Position numbers and translations under genes: made by a program. This document shows, piece by piece, positions 1 to 11,406 of a stretch of 14,079 nucleotides of DNA (position 1 is the stretch's first letter; the number at the start of each line of letters is the position of its first letter). Under the pieces are notes generated by a model that had not been told where the DNA came from, made no database searches, and saw nothing but the letters and a program-made list of their open reading frames with translations. The DNA lies in the NCBI GenBank assembly GCA_014634225.1, contig BLFN01000677.1, positions 908,935-923,013 of the forward strand, in the 5' to 3' direction. Source of the DNA: Acropora yongei. Its lineage: Eukaryota > Cnidaria > Anthozoa > Scleractinia > Acroporidae.

Positions 1-270
1 TTGTTTGGATCACATCACCTCCGCATCCCTTTAATATTAGTTCCAGAACGTTCCTTTTTTGCTCAGGAAAGAGCCGTGTTAAAATGTTCATAAAACGGCC
101 GTGATCCGATGTTGACATGACTTTTCCATCCCCGTTTGACAAGGTTATTTTATCCATTCGTTGTCGTTTCGTGTCGGGAGACATCTTCATCCTTCTCTCT
201 TCTTCGTCATCATCTCGTTCACGTTTCCATCTCGTCGGAAAAGCTTCGCTGTTGTTGTCCATTGGGAATT
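1..270 (-). CDS. DMRTA-like: DMRT transcription factor, DMA-domain exon (exon 3, cut by window edge)
   Basis: The exon follows a strong acceptor (TTTTGTTGTGTTTGCAG, AG at 272-271) and stays open to base 1. It opens with two bases that complete the split codon left by exon 2 (G|AA, Glu155), so the junction is in phase. Residues 158-195 are highly charged: KRER, an acidic run, then KRQR, resembling a bipartite nuclear localisation signal. From about residue 213 (nt 97 downwards) the sequence [15 protein letters not shown], then [15 protein letters not shown], matches the DMA (CUE-like) domain that accompanies the DM domain in DMRTA1, DMRTA2, DMRT3 and fly dmrt93B/dmrt99B. The LTRLFP, VLELIL and GCGGDV positions are the family's most conserved. 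DMA resembles ubiquitin-binding CUE folds and is thought to mediate protein contacts. The window ends inside the domain; the C-terminus and stop are absent. Confidence 0.92.
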
Positions 271-2537
271 CTGCAAACACAACAAAACCCTTTAGACCCT
301 TGTGGTAATTGAAAACTTAGGAAACCATGCTAGGTTAACCGGGATTCCGATCGCCGTTTCGAAAACTTCTTGGTTGTAGCGAATGAAATGTGAAATTTGA
401 CTTCTTGATAATGACAGTATGTGCTTCTTAAAATGATAAGTGGTCATTGCGAAGGAGTATGTCTTTGTTTCGACAATAAAGAAACTAGCCACCTTCTTAC
501 TTAGCAGGTCCCGTGTTTTGGGAACAAGTTGCTTGATCAACGAGTTGTTAAGAATTTGTCAAAATAGGAGACGCGAACAGTCGATTGTTAACGTTAAGAG
601 TTACAAGAATTTTAACACAATATTATTAAACAAGATCTGATGACAGTGACAGTCAATTTGGCAACTTCAACATTGAACTCAGTGTTTTAAATCTGTAATT
701 TAGGTCAGCTTACTCGAGATAATAAGGATAAACTAGACCAAAATAGGAGCTCTAATACTCTATATATAGATAAAACGCCTGCTTTGAAAGAACAAAGCAT
801 TATTACCTTAAAACGCGTGTAATCACCGACAAGCTTCGTGCGAATGTGCTCTAGTAAGAGAATATTTTTATTCCGTGACTCGCGTTGATCCGCTATACAA
901 ATTGAATGACCTGTTTTCCATGTTAATAACATGCAAATTAAAAATTCTAGTTTACGTTGTGTTAAAACCTTCGACATTTTGATCAAGTCACAAAGCCGTC
1001 TCAGAACATATAGAGCCGCACTGTTTGACATCATTTAGTTTCTGTGTAAGTTGAAATAAATTATCCTTTTCGTGTTATAACGTATGCACATCTCAGTTCA
1101 AATAGCTGTAATCTTAAACCATTCACTTCTCTCGTTAAAAGTAGCAATTGGAAAATCAATTGCAAAAATCCAATGATAGAGATGCTGAGTCTTTTCAAAA
1201 ATTAGCATCACAGCTGTATTTTTGGGGAGAAAGATTTGAACCAGTTTTTCGATTACGCCTGATGCTTAACAATACTAACAAAAGCCTTGTTGTTTAAACT
1301 TACCAAGGTTCAAGTAAAACTATCAATTACTGATTTTACATGTGCGTTTGTCCTTGCTTTTGTAAGAGCTATTCAGATGGCTGCAATGTGCGAAGCACAC
1401 AGCAACAACCCTTGTATTCTGAATGTTAGAAGAAGTTTGAAAAAATGTCCGTTTTCGAAAGGAGGCTGAGTTTGTTGTAATACCACTAACAGAGCTCACA
1501 TAAAGGCAAGTGATGTCAAACAAAAGAGCAAAGCCGGAAAAGTAACCTCCCCAAGAAATAGCAGGCTATACAATTCGGATGTGTTTCATAGATTGCGTTT
1601 TTGAAATTTGGAAGGTGTCAGGGTTATTATAGCAATAAATATAATCGTTTTTCTTGTCGTGTACGGAAATTGCATTTAATACCTCGCCACCGCATAAAGT
1701 CAGGTGGATTTGAAAGACGAATGCGAAGGGAAATGAAGATGATAACTTATTTCTGTTGATCTTGAAACCTCTGCTATTCGTAATGGTGTTTGTATTTTGC
1801 CTTTAGTTTTCGAAATTAGCTCGCAATTGTTTTTACTCCGATAGAATTTGTTATTGCTTTTGCTCAGTAGAAACTGCGGATATCTCATTTGTCGATGGTA
1901 CAGTCATAAGATTTTTATAATTTTTTTCTACTTCCTCTTTGAATTTTTCCAACTCGAAATCCATCCTTCACATTTAAGAGATCCAACTACGATAAAGTTT
2001 TGGCGAAACATGTATCAGTATGTATTTTTTAAACTAAATTGGCCGCTTTCATGAATTCACGGTTTGAATCCGCACGAACCAATGACACACAATAACTGTG
2101 GCCGAATCAGTGTGACTTGAGAAAAATTATTCTCTCCTCTAACGTTGTTTTTTCTTCTCTGGTGTCACCGAAAGTTTAATAAGATATGAGTAAAATTTGT
2201 CCGTAATACGGACGATAAAGTTGCTTCGAAGGTGTACAATAGGTTCAGTTAGCCGTTTTGTCTTATACCAATATGAACTTTTGAAATCAAGTGTAGCTTT
2301 ACCGGCAACCAATATTGCCTTTGACATTTGTTGATGTTGTTTCAACCAACGAATATGGAAATCCAAAATATCAAAACTGCTCTCAGTGTGTATGTCTTGA
2401 CTAGTAATTCAAGTTACTTTTATTTTAATCCATCCATGAACTATGGTTGAAACAATGCCTCTATTCACTATTACTCCTTAATTTGTGACACCTTCATGAA
2501 GAAAGGCGGTTCCTTTCGAAATATTGAATAAAATAAT

Positions 2538-2539
2538 AA

Positions 2540-2570
<31 letters not shown>

Positions 2571-2571
2571 T
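2538..2571. repeat. A-run plus (AT)12 microsatellite
   Basis: Eleven A's (2538-2548) lead into 12 perfect AT units (2548-2571) inside intron 2. It is a simple-sequence repeat, probably length-polymorphic. No target-site duplication or element body next to it marks it as a retrotransposon tail. Confidence 0.95.
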
Positions 2572-5324
2572 TTCTTTCACTATTAGACAGCCCTTGCTTT
2601 TCCGAATATCGCTCGAAATAACCCGCTGATTCGCCCGTTTGATAAAGCAAACTTTAGTGGACTTTTATCATTAAGGCACTGATTTTGTGAATATTTAGTT
2701 GCACATTGCTATTGTTATTCTTTTGGAGTTAAAGGCAATTGACAAATTTTCATGATTAAGGTCTAAGTTCAAGATTTCATTAACCAATGTTATAACCCAG
2801 ACCATGCGAAATCGTTCTATTTGTAGTTGTCTTCGGCAAAGATTTCACCAAGAGCTCGGCAACACTCGCTGTCGCGTAATGTCCCACGTCGGTCCATGTG
2901 GTGAGGATTATGAATTGCAATTGTTGCCTTCTAATGGATAGATTTTCTGCTGTTTATTGATGCTTTGGTGGAGACTCACTGAAGCAGTGAATGGAAATTA
3001 GCACTGAGCACAAGCGTTTTCACTATTGCGGACAGAGAATTTTACCGAATTACTCAGCCCGAGAGAAAGTGCTTTGCATCGTTTTCAAATGGTCTTAGCT
3101 AAGACGATAATCATCGCAGTCAAGGCTGCAACTTGAGCAGATGTATGGACTACTGAAAACTTTGAAATTCGTTCTTTTCTCATGCAGTGTAGTTCAAATG
3201 TACGAGTTTATTTGATTCTCAATCATTATTCACTACGCTTGGTAATGCAGACTTTTGACTGTAAGTGTATTAAGTTCCAATGCAGAAAATTTCGCACTGA
3301 ACAACTGAAAGTTTAAATTGAAACTCGCTTATTGGTTCGTATGTTTGTATGTTTCTGTAAAGTCCATTTACGTTTGACGTCCTCTTGTACAATAATGACG
3401 TATCTGCTTGGGCAACCGGCAAAAGAAAAGCGTCCGAGAAGATCTGGAACGACTAACTCAAGATCGTGGCATATTTAATACTATGATTACATTTTTAATC
3501 TTTGCTTGTGCTTATTCTCTGGTTAAAGTTTTTCAGTTACGACATTCGTATATCAGCACTTACAACTATCGTTTATTGTTTGCTTGCTCGCACGCTTCAT
3601 CGTTCCCGCTCTTTGGGACGCGCTGCACTGCAGCTTTGATTGGTTGCTTTAATTTTCAAGGGCTGTTCTGATTGGCTTAAAAAAATTTCTCCTTTAATAA
3701 AGACATGCATAAAGTTGAAAAGAGTCAAACTCAGAATTCATAAACTAATGGAAGTAGCTAAGCATTCATAAGGATTGCCCTCGAATTGTTTGATAACTTT
3801 TTCCGTTGAGCTTTGTAAATAGAAGTAGCCATGGGGCGTTTGATGAAGTCCGGTTTTCAAAGACGTCATTTAAGCTATCAATTAATCAAGTCATTATGTT
3901 CTGCTACTGAATAGACAAACTAATAAAAAATATTCTTGCCCATGCATGCAGAAGAGAAGCTTCCTGCCTTGACAAACTTCTGAAGCGTGTAACCAGACTA
4001 AATAATGCCTCCCCACGAGATCGAACTAAAAATAGTCTCATGATATTATATATATCTTTTCGATTGAAACTGACAATGGTTTTAAATTCCTGACGGCTGG
4101 CGCAGCGTGTTTCTCTAACGTCATAAAGAAATAAAAGAGTTACAAAGTGAAAAATATTTTGTATATATTTCCTAGCACCCCTGATGAGCAAAATACGATG
4201 AATTTCAGGGGTCATAATTTTCAACCGCTGCTTTAAGAGTTTACTCAAGCGGGGAATATTAAACAGTTTCTTTGTGTCAGCGAGGAAGAGTTCGTGAGTT
4301 TTGCCCAAAATGTATACATTAGCATATTAAAGTGCGTTTCTCCCTCTTTCTTTCGTTTTTCTTTCTATCGGTACCCTTGGATGACAATCATTTGATTTTT
4401 ATTCCAACAGGATGATTATTTCCATTTTTGACGTAGTTCTTAAGAGTTTTCTTTAATCTCTGCGCTGATTGTTGCTCAAGCCAGTCAAAACTCGGTTGGG
4501 GACTGACGGTGGCTACTACCAGTTTAGACATGCACCATAATTCGTTGGAATAAAAACAAGTTTACTTTTTAAGGAGTTATTTTTAAAGGTTGTTTTATGG
4601 TACTTTGTAGTCACATTTTCCGGTCAATATTTTTGGGCTGGTTCTTCGTCAGAGTGTTGAGTCGAGCACGCATGTGATACTTAACTGATGAAAAAAAGGC
4701 ATGAAGGTGACTAATTCTATGTCTTGAAAGATGCTGAAAGTGAAGATGTGATAAATTTAAATTATAAAGTCCGCTGAGTGCTTTTTGCCTTCTTGTATTT
4801 CATTAGTGGCCCTTAAAATAACTCCGAGGGTTTAAGTTCGGTATTTGTGTGGGCGCCGTCTTCAGTGGTAGTACTTTTTTGAACTGCAAAACGTTCACGT
4901 TTTAAATCTAATGTAAAACACTTGTGTGATAAAGTAAAGCCACTAACACTTATTCAGCAGTTGCTAAGGATGAACTTTCGTGAATTGCTCCCCAAAAGAA
5001 ATTGCGAGAAAAATGTAATGACGGACGTTTCGTTAAACGCGTTATTTTGAAAAAAAAATATTTGGCCTTAAAATGCTATTCGGTCAAACATATTTCACTG
5101 AGCTAGAAAAGCGCCCGCTAATTTCATTATGTAATCGTATTGAGCAGTTCATGTGGACCCAGGCACTTTGGGGTTCTTTACTGAGAGGGGTCGAAATCCG
5201 TAGCGCAGGTAGCTTGCAATGATTGAGTCCCAAAAGTATGGTTCGCACTTTGAAAGCTCCGAGAAAAACTAGCCCTGGAAAGCAACACAGATTTGCTAGT
5301 GGCTCAAAGATCCCCCCTTCCCCT

Positions 5325-5346
5325 AAAAAAAAAAAAGAAAAAAAAA
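5325..5346. repeat. A-rich tract in intron 2
   Basis: Twenty-two bases are all A except for one G at 5337, preceded by a C-rich stretch. On the gene's strand this is a T-run about 240 bases into the intron, well away from the acceptor, so it is not the splice-site pyrimidine tract. Confidence 0.9.
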
Positions 5347-5583
5347 CCGAAGATTGTAAATTACCAAATAACTTAGCGGAGGTCCTTGGTTTGAAAAACG
5401 GCATTCGGACACCACTTCTCTCCTTTTTGGTTAGTTTCTTATACAGTTTATCCGATAAACAAAGAGAGTTGTAGTTCGCTTTTCTTTAAGAGTTCTTAGC
5501 TTTTAAATTTGAATTGGCTAAAAGAACATTGCTAGCATTCTTAAAATACAAAATATCGAAATGACTGATCGTGTCTGACCTAC

Positions 5584-6022
5584 CTCCCTCATTAGCACTG
5601 CTTGCTGGTGACTCCAGTCCATTGCCCGAGTCTTCTATCCCAGGGGAACTCGAACGGGAAGACATGCTGGTTGTTCTGGCCAACTGACCTTCTTTAGGAG
5701 ACGTTGGCGAAGGTGGAATTATCCGCAATGTCTTATGTAGGTTGGAATTAAAACATAACTGCGCTGTGTTGTACGAAAGATGGCCTCCGGCTTCTTCGCT
5801 TTCCTGCTGTCTTCGCAATGCCACTTGAGCAGCCATGACTCGTTGTCTTTCAGCAATAAGGTTGCAATCAGAACAGGCACAATCTCTCCATTTGCAAAAT
5901 CTCTTGTGACCCTTGAGGATAGAAATGACACCGTGATTTCTGCATCGGGCGCATTTTGGAGATCGTTGTGCTATAGAACCCATTGGTGGCATTGGAGAGG
6001 GCTTCAGCTCCGTTGAAGAGGG
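5584..6022 (-). CDS. DMRTA-like: DMRT transcription factor, DM-domain exon (exon 2)
   Basis: This exon encodes the DNA-binding module of a doublesex/mab-3-related nuclear transcription factor. The DM domain (about 5956 down to 5804; residues 31-81 of the spliced protein) has all eight zinc ligands at the family spacing. Site I is C32, C35, H47, C51 and site II is H38, C56, C58, C61; the two sites interlock, as in Doublesex. The recognition helix follows and includes the hallmark [17 protein letters not shown] Ser/Pro-rich linker follows ([18 protein letters not shown]). The 5' boundary is a pyrimidine-rich acceptor ending TTTTTGTTGCAG (AG at 6024-6023). The 3' boundary is a strong donor, GAG|GTAGGT (GT at 5583-5582). 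The reading frame is open from an ATG at 6043 to a stop at 5486, but the first 7 and last 31 codons of that frame probably lie in intron. Family certain; boundaries inferred. Confidence 0.95.
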
Positions 6023-9000
6023 CTGCAACAAAAACAATGGCATTCGTGAAATGAACGCAGAAGATCTACGCTAACATTTACTTCCTTATAATCTCACAAG
6101 GACACGCAATTCATGACGCCCCATCTGTGCCAACACTTAATGTACAAAGTTTTACAATGTCTCTTTTGAATTAAAATTCCTTGAGAGCAACATAAAAAAC
6201 AAAGACAGTGATTTGCTTGATCACACTCTCACATCAGTAAGGTAATTATTTAAGTTAGCTGTGAGGCATAAAGGAAAGCATTTTTGCTTCGTCTGACGTT
6301 TTTACCATTTCTTACCAAACTAAAAAGTAGCATGTAATTCGTTGATTTCTTTTAAAACGTTTTGTCCCACAACCCCGGGCATGTTATGTCATCGAAGTTT
6401 TTAGGCAGCCGAGCGTTTCACGGAGGAAAAAAGATCTTTTCACCTTGGCATCAATGTTGTCATGTCCTTTACCTTGAACTTTATAGTTTGCACGCTCAGA
6501 GCAGCTATTATTGAGTTCGACATAATCTTGCGGTTGCAATTTTGTTGCAACCGATCGGTACAAAGTCTTAAGTGCGGTAATTTGTCAGGCAATTTGGCTA
6601 AATTTAGCAAGATCTTTTGAACCTATTTTTAAGTTAAACTGGAAGGAAAATTGGAGCTTATTGTTCATGGGCAGTGTCATGCGACCACAAAATTGTCTGG
6701 TGTGACTGCAACGACGAAGGCTTAAAAATAGAACATTCTCGAAGGTAGAATCCCGTGCGTGTGGGTTTGACTTAAAAACGTAACTTGATAGTGCGAAAAA
6801 CTTGCATTTCTGTTGTAAAAACGTGACGATATTAACTTGTCGGCTTTTAAAGTCTTAGTCAACGGATTATTCCGCCAGATAAACACTTGATAAATGGAAA
6901 GCAAAATCTTTTCACACGGTGATAAAAAAGAGTTCGTAAGGTCAATGATCCTATAGATTTCCTGCCTTTTCCTTAAAACGACCACGGTGTTTTACCAAAT
7001 CCTTCAAAGACTCGCATTGGACAGTGTTACAAATTTTTCTGACTTACAATTACTAATTAATAAAGGAAATGACAGATTTCCATTACTTTGTTAAGAGGAA
7101 ACTATTTTGTACAAGCTAACGACATCCGAATGAAAAAAATAACATGTACTTCTTCGCTAAAAAGCCTGCTTTTTCCTCCAAAAAAAATTTCGAAAAAAGA
7201 AAACCTTGATCAACAACAATAACTCTTCTTAAGGTGAACACTATAGATCGGCCAAGCATAAAAAATAAAACTAAGTATCGTTTCAGTCATGAAGTCAAAC
7301 TTGATAAATCGGAAAGTCAATGAAGCAATTTTACCGTGTAAAACTCCACCTTGACGCTTTTGCGGTATCCCTCGCTGAACTAGTGCTAAAAGTCGTCTAA
7401 ACTATTAAACTGTTTCTGATAACTACCCAACTACGTAAGTAGGGGAACTGGACTGAGGTCAAGGCTATCACTAAATATTTCTCGTATTTTCTTCAGTCAT
7501 AACAAACAGGTTTACTTTTCTTTGTTACCATGACAAATCGATCAACCTGTCACGGTACAGGCGAATCAATGAGTAAAATGTTTCAGAAAGGCAATTAAAA
7601 GGAATTCCTTCTTTTTCCTTCTTTATAGCGGCGAAACAAAAGTTTAAAGGCAAGTGCATGCAACGTGCATGAGGAGATAGTGAAGACGTCAAGTATGTGA
7701 AGTTTTAGCCGTGGGCGAAGCCGGTAAAGGGTGACAAAAAAATTGGATTACATATAGAGAACGATTTGCTTAATCGTTGAAAGTTATCTCAAGAAAGGGC
7801 AAACCCATCAATTGAATTCCATTTTGCAACATCTATGTGTCAACTTTTCCTTGTTCAAGTTATTAGAAACAATTTCTTTGTCACGGTCAAATAATGAAAT
7901 ATTTATAAGTCCTCCAAGTGTAAATAACCTTTCAACAAAGGTCAACTGAGAAGTCACAATGGAACGTTATAGATGAATATCTTATATAAACGTCTTGTTG
8001 CCCCGCGGGGTATGGCCACTGTATTGATAACTACAGTCTATTAATAAAGCTTAACGGGAGCACACGTGGCCCCCCCAAGGAGTGCCAAAAAAAACAAGAC
8101 AGGGTTTGTTATTTCAGTTGTTGAAAAACCTTTATTAAATCACTTGAATTAAAGAAATCTCGAGGACCAATTTGTTTTTTTTCCCAATCATCGTTAAATT
8201 GAAAACCCGAAGATAACCAGATAGCAAGAAAAGGTGGATTATTTTTCAGTCAATCCAATGATAATCTAAACATGACAAAATGATTGTTATTCAACAAAGA
8301 ACTTGTCAAAACTTCTGAAACAGTTTGCTTTCTCAATGCGTTTCAGCAGCGGACTGTCGAGCTGTACGTTAAAAAAACAATCCTTTGCACAAGACTGTCA
8401 GTTCCTTTCCCAATCTATCTTAACAACTTCCAGGAAAATAAATTACAACTGATAATTAGCCGATTTGACGGCCATGTTGGTCTTGAAAGCTTTTGATATC
8501 CTCTTGCAATGGTGCAAGATATTTTTGCTGGTATCCTTTAGATCAAACTGGTGATGTGTTCAGCGTGTAATGTGAAAATAACAAACATAAAAATTTGGAC
8601 CCATAGAGTCAAAAGAACGGTCCCAGTAAGTCCATGCGTTCCAGCTAGCACGCCTTCGCTTTTTTGCCCACCTGTGTTTGTTATTTCCAGCCTTCCCTGC
8701 CTTACCAGGAACAAAGAGATTGTGTCGAAATATCTTAGCTTCACAAACTGGCGTACTTGTTCTAACGTGTTCTGCGTTTGCGCGGAATCTCGATGAAAAG
8801 TCTCGCTGAAAAATCTCGGTAAAAAGAAGCCTTTATTTTAATTCAGCGTGAACTGAAAATCGCCGTGTCTTTGACTACATCTCGAGCTATTATCCGTCAA
8901 GTTTAACAAGTTTCTTTTCGCATCAGGGGAACTTCACATACAAGCCGAACACCTTAACTGTTACGGATTTTTGCATTGACGTAAAATCCTGACGGGTGGT

Positions 9001-11406
9001 AAATCGCTGATCGCGGTTGCTGCTCAAAGCCGAAGGTAAATTTGGATTTTCAGTATATCGGACCGCAGGCATAAATCTAAATTTATATCTTTGTTATTAA
9101 TTTGTGTTGTCTTAGTAGCGTGGGAGCTGAAAATAGCAACAGCCGACGCGTGAATCGACGTCACTGCACGGCTTGAGCTCGACGCCATTGAAAGCGTTCA
9201 CTAATTGTCTTTTCCAACGATTGCTAAAATATTTATACGAGAACACGGGCTTACGAAAGATTTCCCAAGGCCTCTGCCGACGTTAAATGCTGTTGTATCA
9301 ATTTGGGAACCTCTAAAATGACAAATTTGTGAGTATCAAAGTACTGAGATCAACAAAAAAAGGTTTCACTGAAGGAAACCTGGACATTAATCTTACATCA
9401 TCTTTCGACTTCGTATAGAATCCTTCGTTATAGGCCTTCTATTTTCTCCTTTTCAAAAATTTCAACTTGCAGGGCAAATTCACAATCGCAGTGAGAGGCT
9501 TTTGGCAAGAAGGCATTAAAATACTTTGTTTGGAAAACATATAGTTACTGTTAACTAATGTTTTGAGCGTACTAGTTTTAGTTTTAGTGAAAGCCCATTG
9601 CGTTTCTCCATAACTCAGAAGAACTTCGAGGCTGTAATAAAAGTCTCAAACCAGACTAGTAGTTTTTGTTGCCCCTCTAAAACACCTTAAATTAATTTAA
9701 TCATTAACGGAACGGTTCAGCTCCTTGTAAGTTAAGGACTATGGGTCCCTCGACAAGTATTCCTCTGGCGTAGCGACTAGTCCGAGACAAACAACTTAAT
9801 ACTAGAATATAGTACCTCCGTCGATAAGTGTCTATTCAATGGCTTGATTTCATATCGGCCACACCTCAAGGTGCTACTGGCTACCCACCTAATTGTATTG
9901 AGCAATTAACACTATCGCAGCGAGGGATTCCGCAAAACTTGGAAGGCCATAATGACAAGTTGGAGTCGCAGTGATATTTTAGACTGCATCCGATATGGCT
10001 TAGTCGATAATAATGAGCTTTAAGTCTAATAACAAGTCTCGAAACGCTTTTAATACTTAATAATTTTGCAAAAAATGCAAGGACCCATTCGATCGTGTTG
10101 TAAGCCGTTAATTTCCATGAAGCTTCATAGTTAATTTTTGGCTAGTAGAAATTCCAGAGGAAGTTAACTCAGTCGCAAGATTGCAAATCGTTCTCAGCAC
10201 AGGAACAAAATAGACTTACTTGAGAAATTTTGAAAAAACAATAACTTTCGGGAGGAGGTATGATCCAGCTAGTCAATAATCGAGGCTTTCTTTTCTTTAC
10301 AACGTGAGTTTGCTGCGGTTTAAAATCGTCGAAAAACGTTTTTCGTGAGAAAGAACCATTTATCAGTAATTGGATGACCAAGTCGTTAGCTCTTTGTTAT
10401 CACTCATCTAGTCTCCCTCTGAGAAAAAGTAATGAAGAAACGTCACACCAAACTTGGCGTTATCCGGAGTATTTATCGGGTCTTACTGAAATCTGATTAG
10501 TTCTGCAACTAACCGAAAAATATTGTTCTTTTTGTGCTCTGATAAGTTCTAGGTTTACAGTGCTGTGAAATCGTTGTAAACGGTTAGAACCTTGGCAGAA
10601 CCGATAACGGGACACTTACTCCTTTGGCTTACTTCGGTCATAACTGAAAATGGTTGCTTGTTATGTTCACGGGACACGTGCGACCCGATTTGACACAGTC
10701 GTTACTAAAACATTTTGACGAGGTGGCCCTCGCCAGGAATTCGAATTTTTCTCCTTGCTTAATTAATCAGTTTCTTACAAATCCTACGTGCCGCTGGCGT
10801 TAGAGTATGATAAATAATTTCATTGTGACGATCGGATGGTTTCTTGAAATCAATCTAGAGCTCAGGAAGCAAAAAGAATATACAAGACGAAATGTAAAAT
10901 GATATATGGTAACAGATGAGTCTATTTACCTCCTTTTAACTCCAGTCGAACGAAATGACAATATGTAAGTTAACTCATTCATCTTGAATGGCTCTTCTTT
11001 TATTGCTTAGTTGAAGGTTGCTATCTTTCTAGAAAGGCGACAACGCCCGATAAAAAATGCACAACCCGGCTAGACAACTAAATAGAGCTGTACAACAAAA
11101 ATCTTTTCGTGCGAAAAACAACCTCTAAAAGCTTTAATCGGATAACCCAGACGGATTATTCGACGAGTTGACGACGCTTGTTCACAGGAATGAATTAGTA
11201 CATCAAGAATTCCAATCGATAAAACCGCAGTGGCGTTTGCGGCGTTTAATGAGTCTTAATAACTCTAATGCGTTTTCCATGATTGCTAGCTAAAGTTTTA
11301 ATTGCCTCGCGGCCGGATCACGAGATGGTGCGAAATTTCCTTTGAACCACTGACTAAGAATTTCGCTCTCTGGCGTCCGCTCGGCATACTTAACTGATAC
11401 ACTTAC
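6023..11406 (-). other. Intron 1 of the DMRT gene (phase 0)
   Basis: The intron is bounded by GTAAGT (11406-11401) and the acceptor TTGTTGCAG (6031-6023). It is 5384 bp, AT-rich, and shows no coding exon that can be supported. It contains a perfect 9-bp inverted repeat (6531-6553), a short direct repeat GTGCATG at 7654-7660 and 7665-7671, a small hairpin at 9361-9381, a CpG-dense patch near 9141-9190, and a more CpG-rich stretch from about 11160 to its donor. A second GTAAGT donor on this strand (GT at 10219-10218) has no in-frame ATG behind it. Intron status depends on the exon 1 call. Confidence 0.6.
6531..6553. repeat. Perfect inverted repeat, 9-bp arms, 5-bp spacer
   Basis: CGGTTGCAA (6531-6539) is matched exactly in reverse complement by TTGCAACCG (6545-6553) around TTTTG. 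It lies about 510 bp into the DM-exon-proximal end of intron 1. It could be a dimeric transcription-factor site or a small hairpin. The TTGTTGC within it resembles one half of the DMRT consensus site, but the ACATTGT core is missing. Confidence 0.6.

Larger units (their letters stand above)
271..5583 (-). other. Intron 2 of the DMRT gene (phase 1)
   Basis: The intron is bounded by GTAGGT (5583-5578) and TTTGCAG (277-271). A possible branch site, GTCTAAA, lies about 20 bases before the acceptor AG (around 297-291). At 5313 bp it is AT-rich and holds a (TA)12 microsatellite, an A-rich tract, and two ATTGG (inverted CCAAT) motifs at 3639-3643 and 3671-3675. Several small ORFs lie inside on both strands, such as 705-1034 and 3904-4308 on the minus strand; none shows a recognisable domain. 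No RNA gene or mobile element was identified. Confidence 0.82.

Noticed and set aside
705..1034. 109-codon minus-strand open frame inside intron 2
   Set aside because: It starts at ATG but shows no recognisable motif. Several frames of about this length are expected by chance in six frames of 14 kb.
2070..2080. GGTTTGAATCC resembling a Pol III B box (tRNA or SINE)
   Set aside because: No convincing A box at the right distance upstream, no cloverleaf pairing and no terminator, so it is a chance match.
3904..4308. 134-codon minus-strand open frame inside intron 2
   Set aside because: It begins at TTG rather than ATG, and its first internal Met lies about 31 codons in. No domain or composition typical of protein was recognised.
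5084..5474. Overlapping ORFs on both strands, including a Lys-rich plus-strand peptide
   Set aside because: The Lys and Phe runs are translations of the A-rich tract at 5325-5346. There is no domain, and the region lies inside intron 2.
6023..6043. ATG at 6043 as the true start of the DM protein (MPLFLLQ...)
   Set aside because: Its seven codons are the pyrimidine-rich tract and AG of a textbook splice acceptor, and a phase-matched exon with ATG and a perfect donor exists upstream. It remains possible if transcription starts nearby.
8496..8520. Hairpin CTTGCA-ATGG-TGCAAG with ATATC/GATAT extension
   Set aside because: The stem is short and bulged, much shorter than a pre-miRNA, with no partner structure; expected by chance.
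9361..9381. AGGTTTC/GAAACCT inverted repeat as a transposon end or hairpin
   Set aside because: The arms are 7 bp, with no target-site duplication or matching distant terminus.
10220..10381. Alternative upstream coding exon ending at a GTAAGT donor (CAA|GTAAGT)
   Set aside because: The phase would fit the DM exon, but the open frame begins at TTG with no in-frame ATG, and the donor lacks the preceding G. The exon at 11407-11430 is better on every count.
11025..11036. Palindrome CTTTCTAGAAAG resembling a heat-shock element
   Set aside because: It holds only two GAA-type units, while a functional element normally needs three or more. A 12-bp palindrome is unremarkable.
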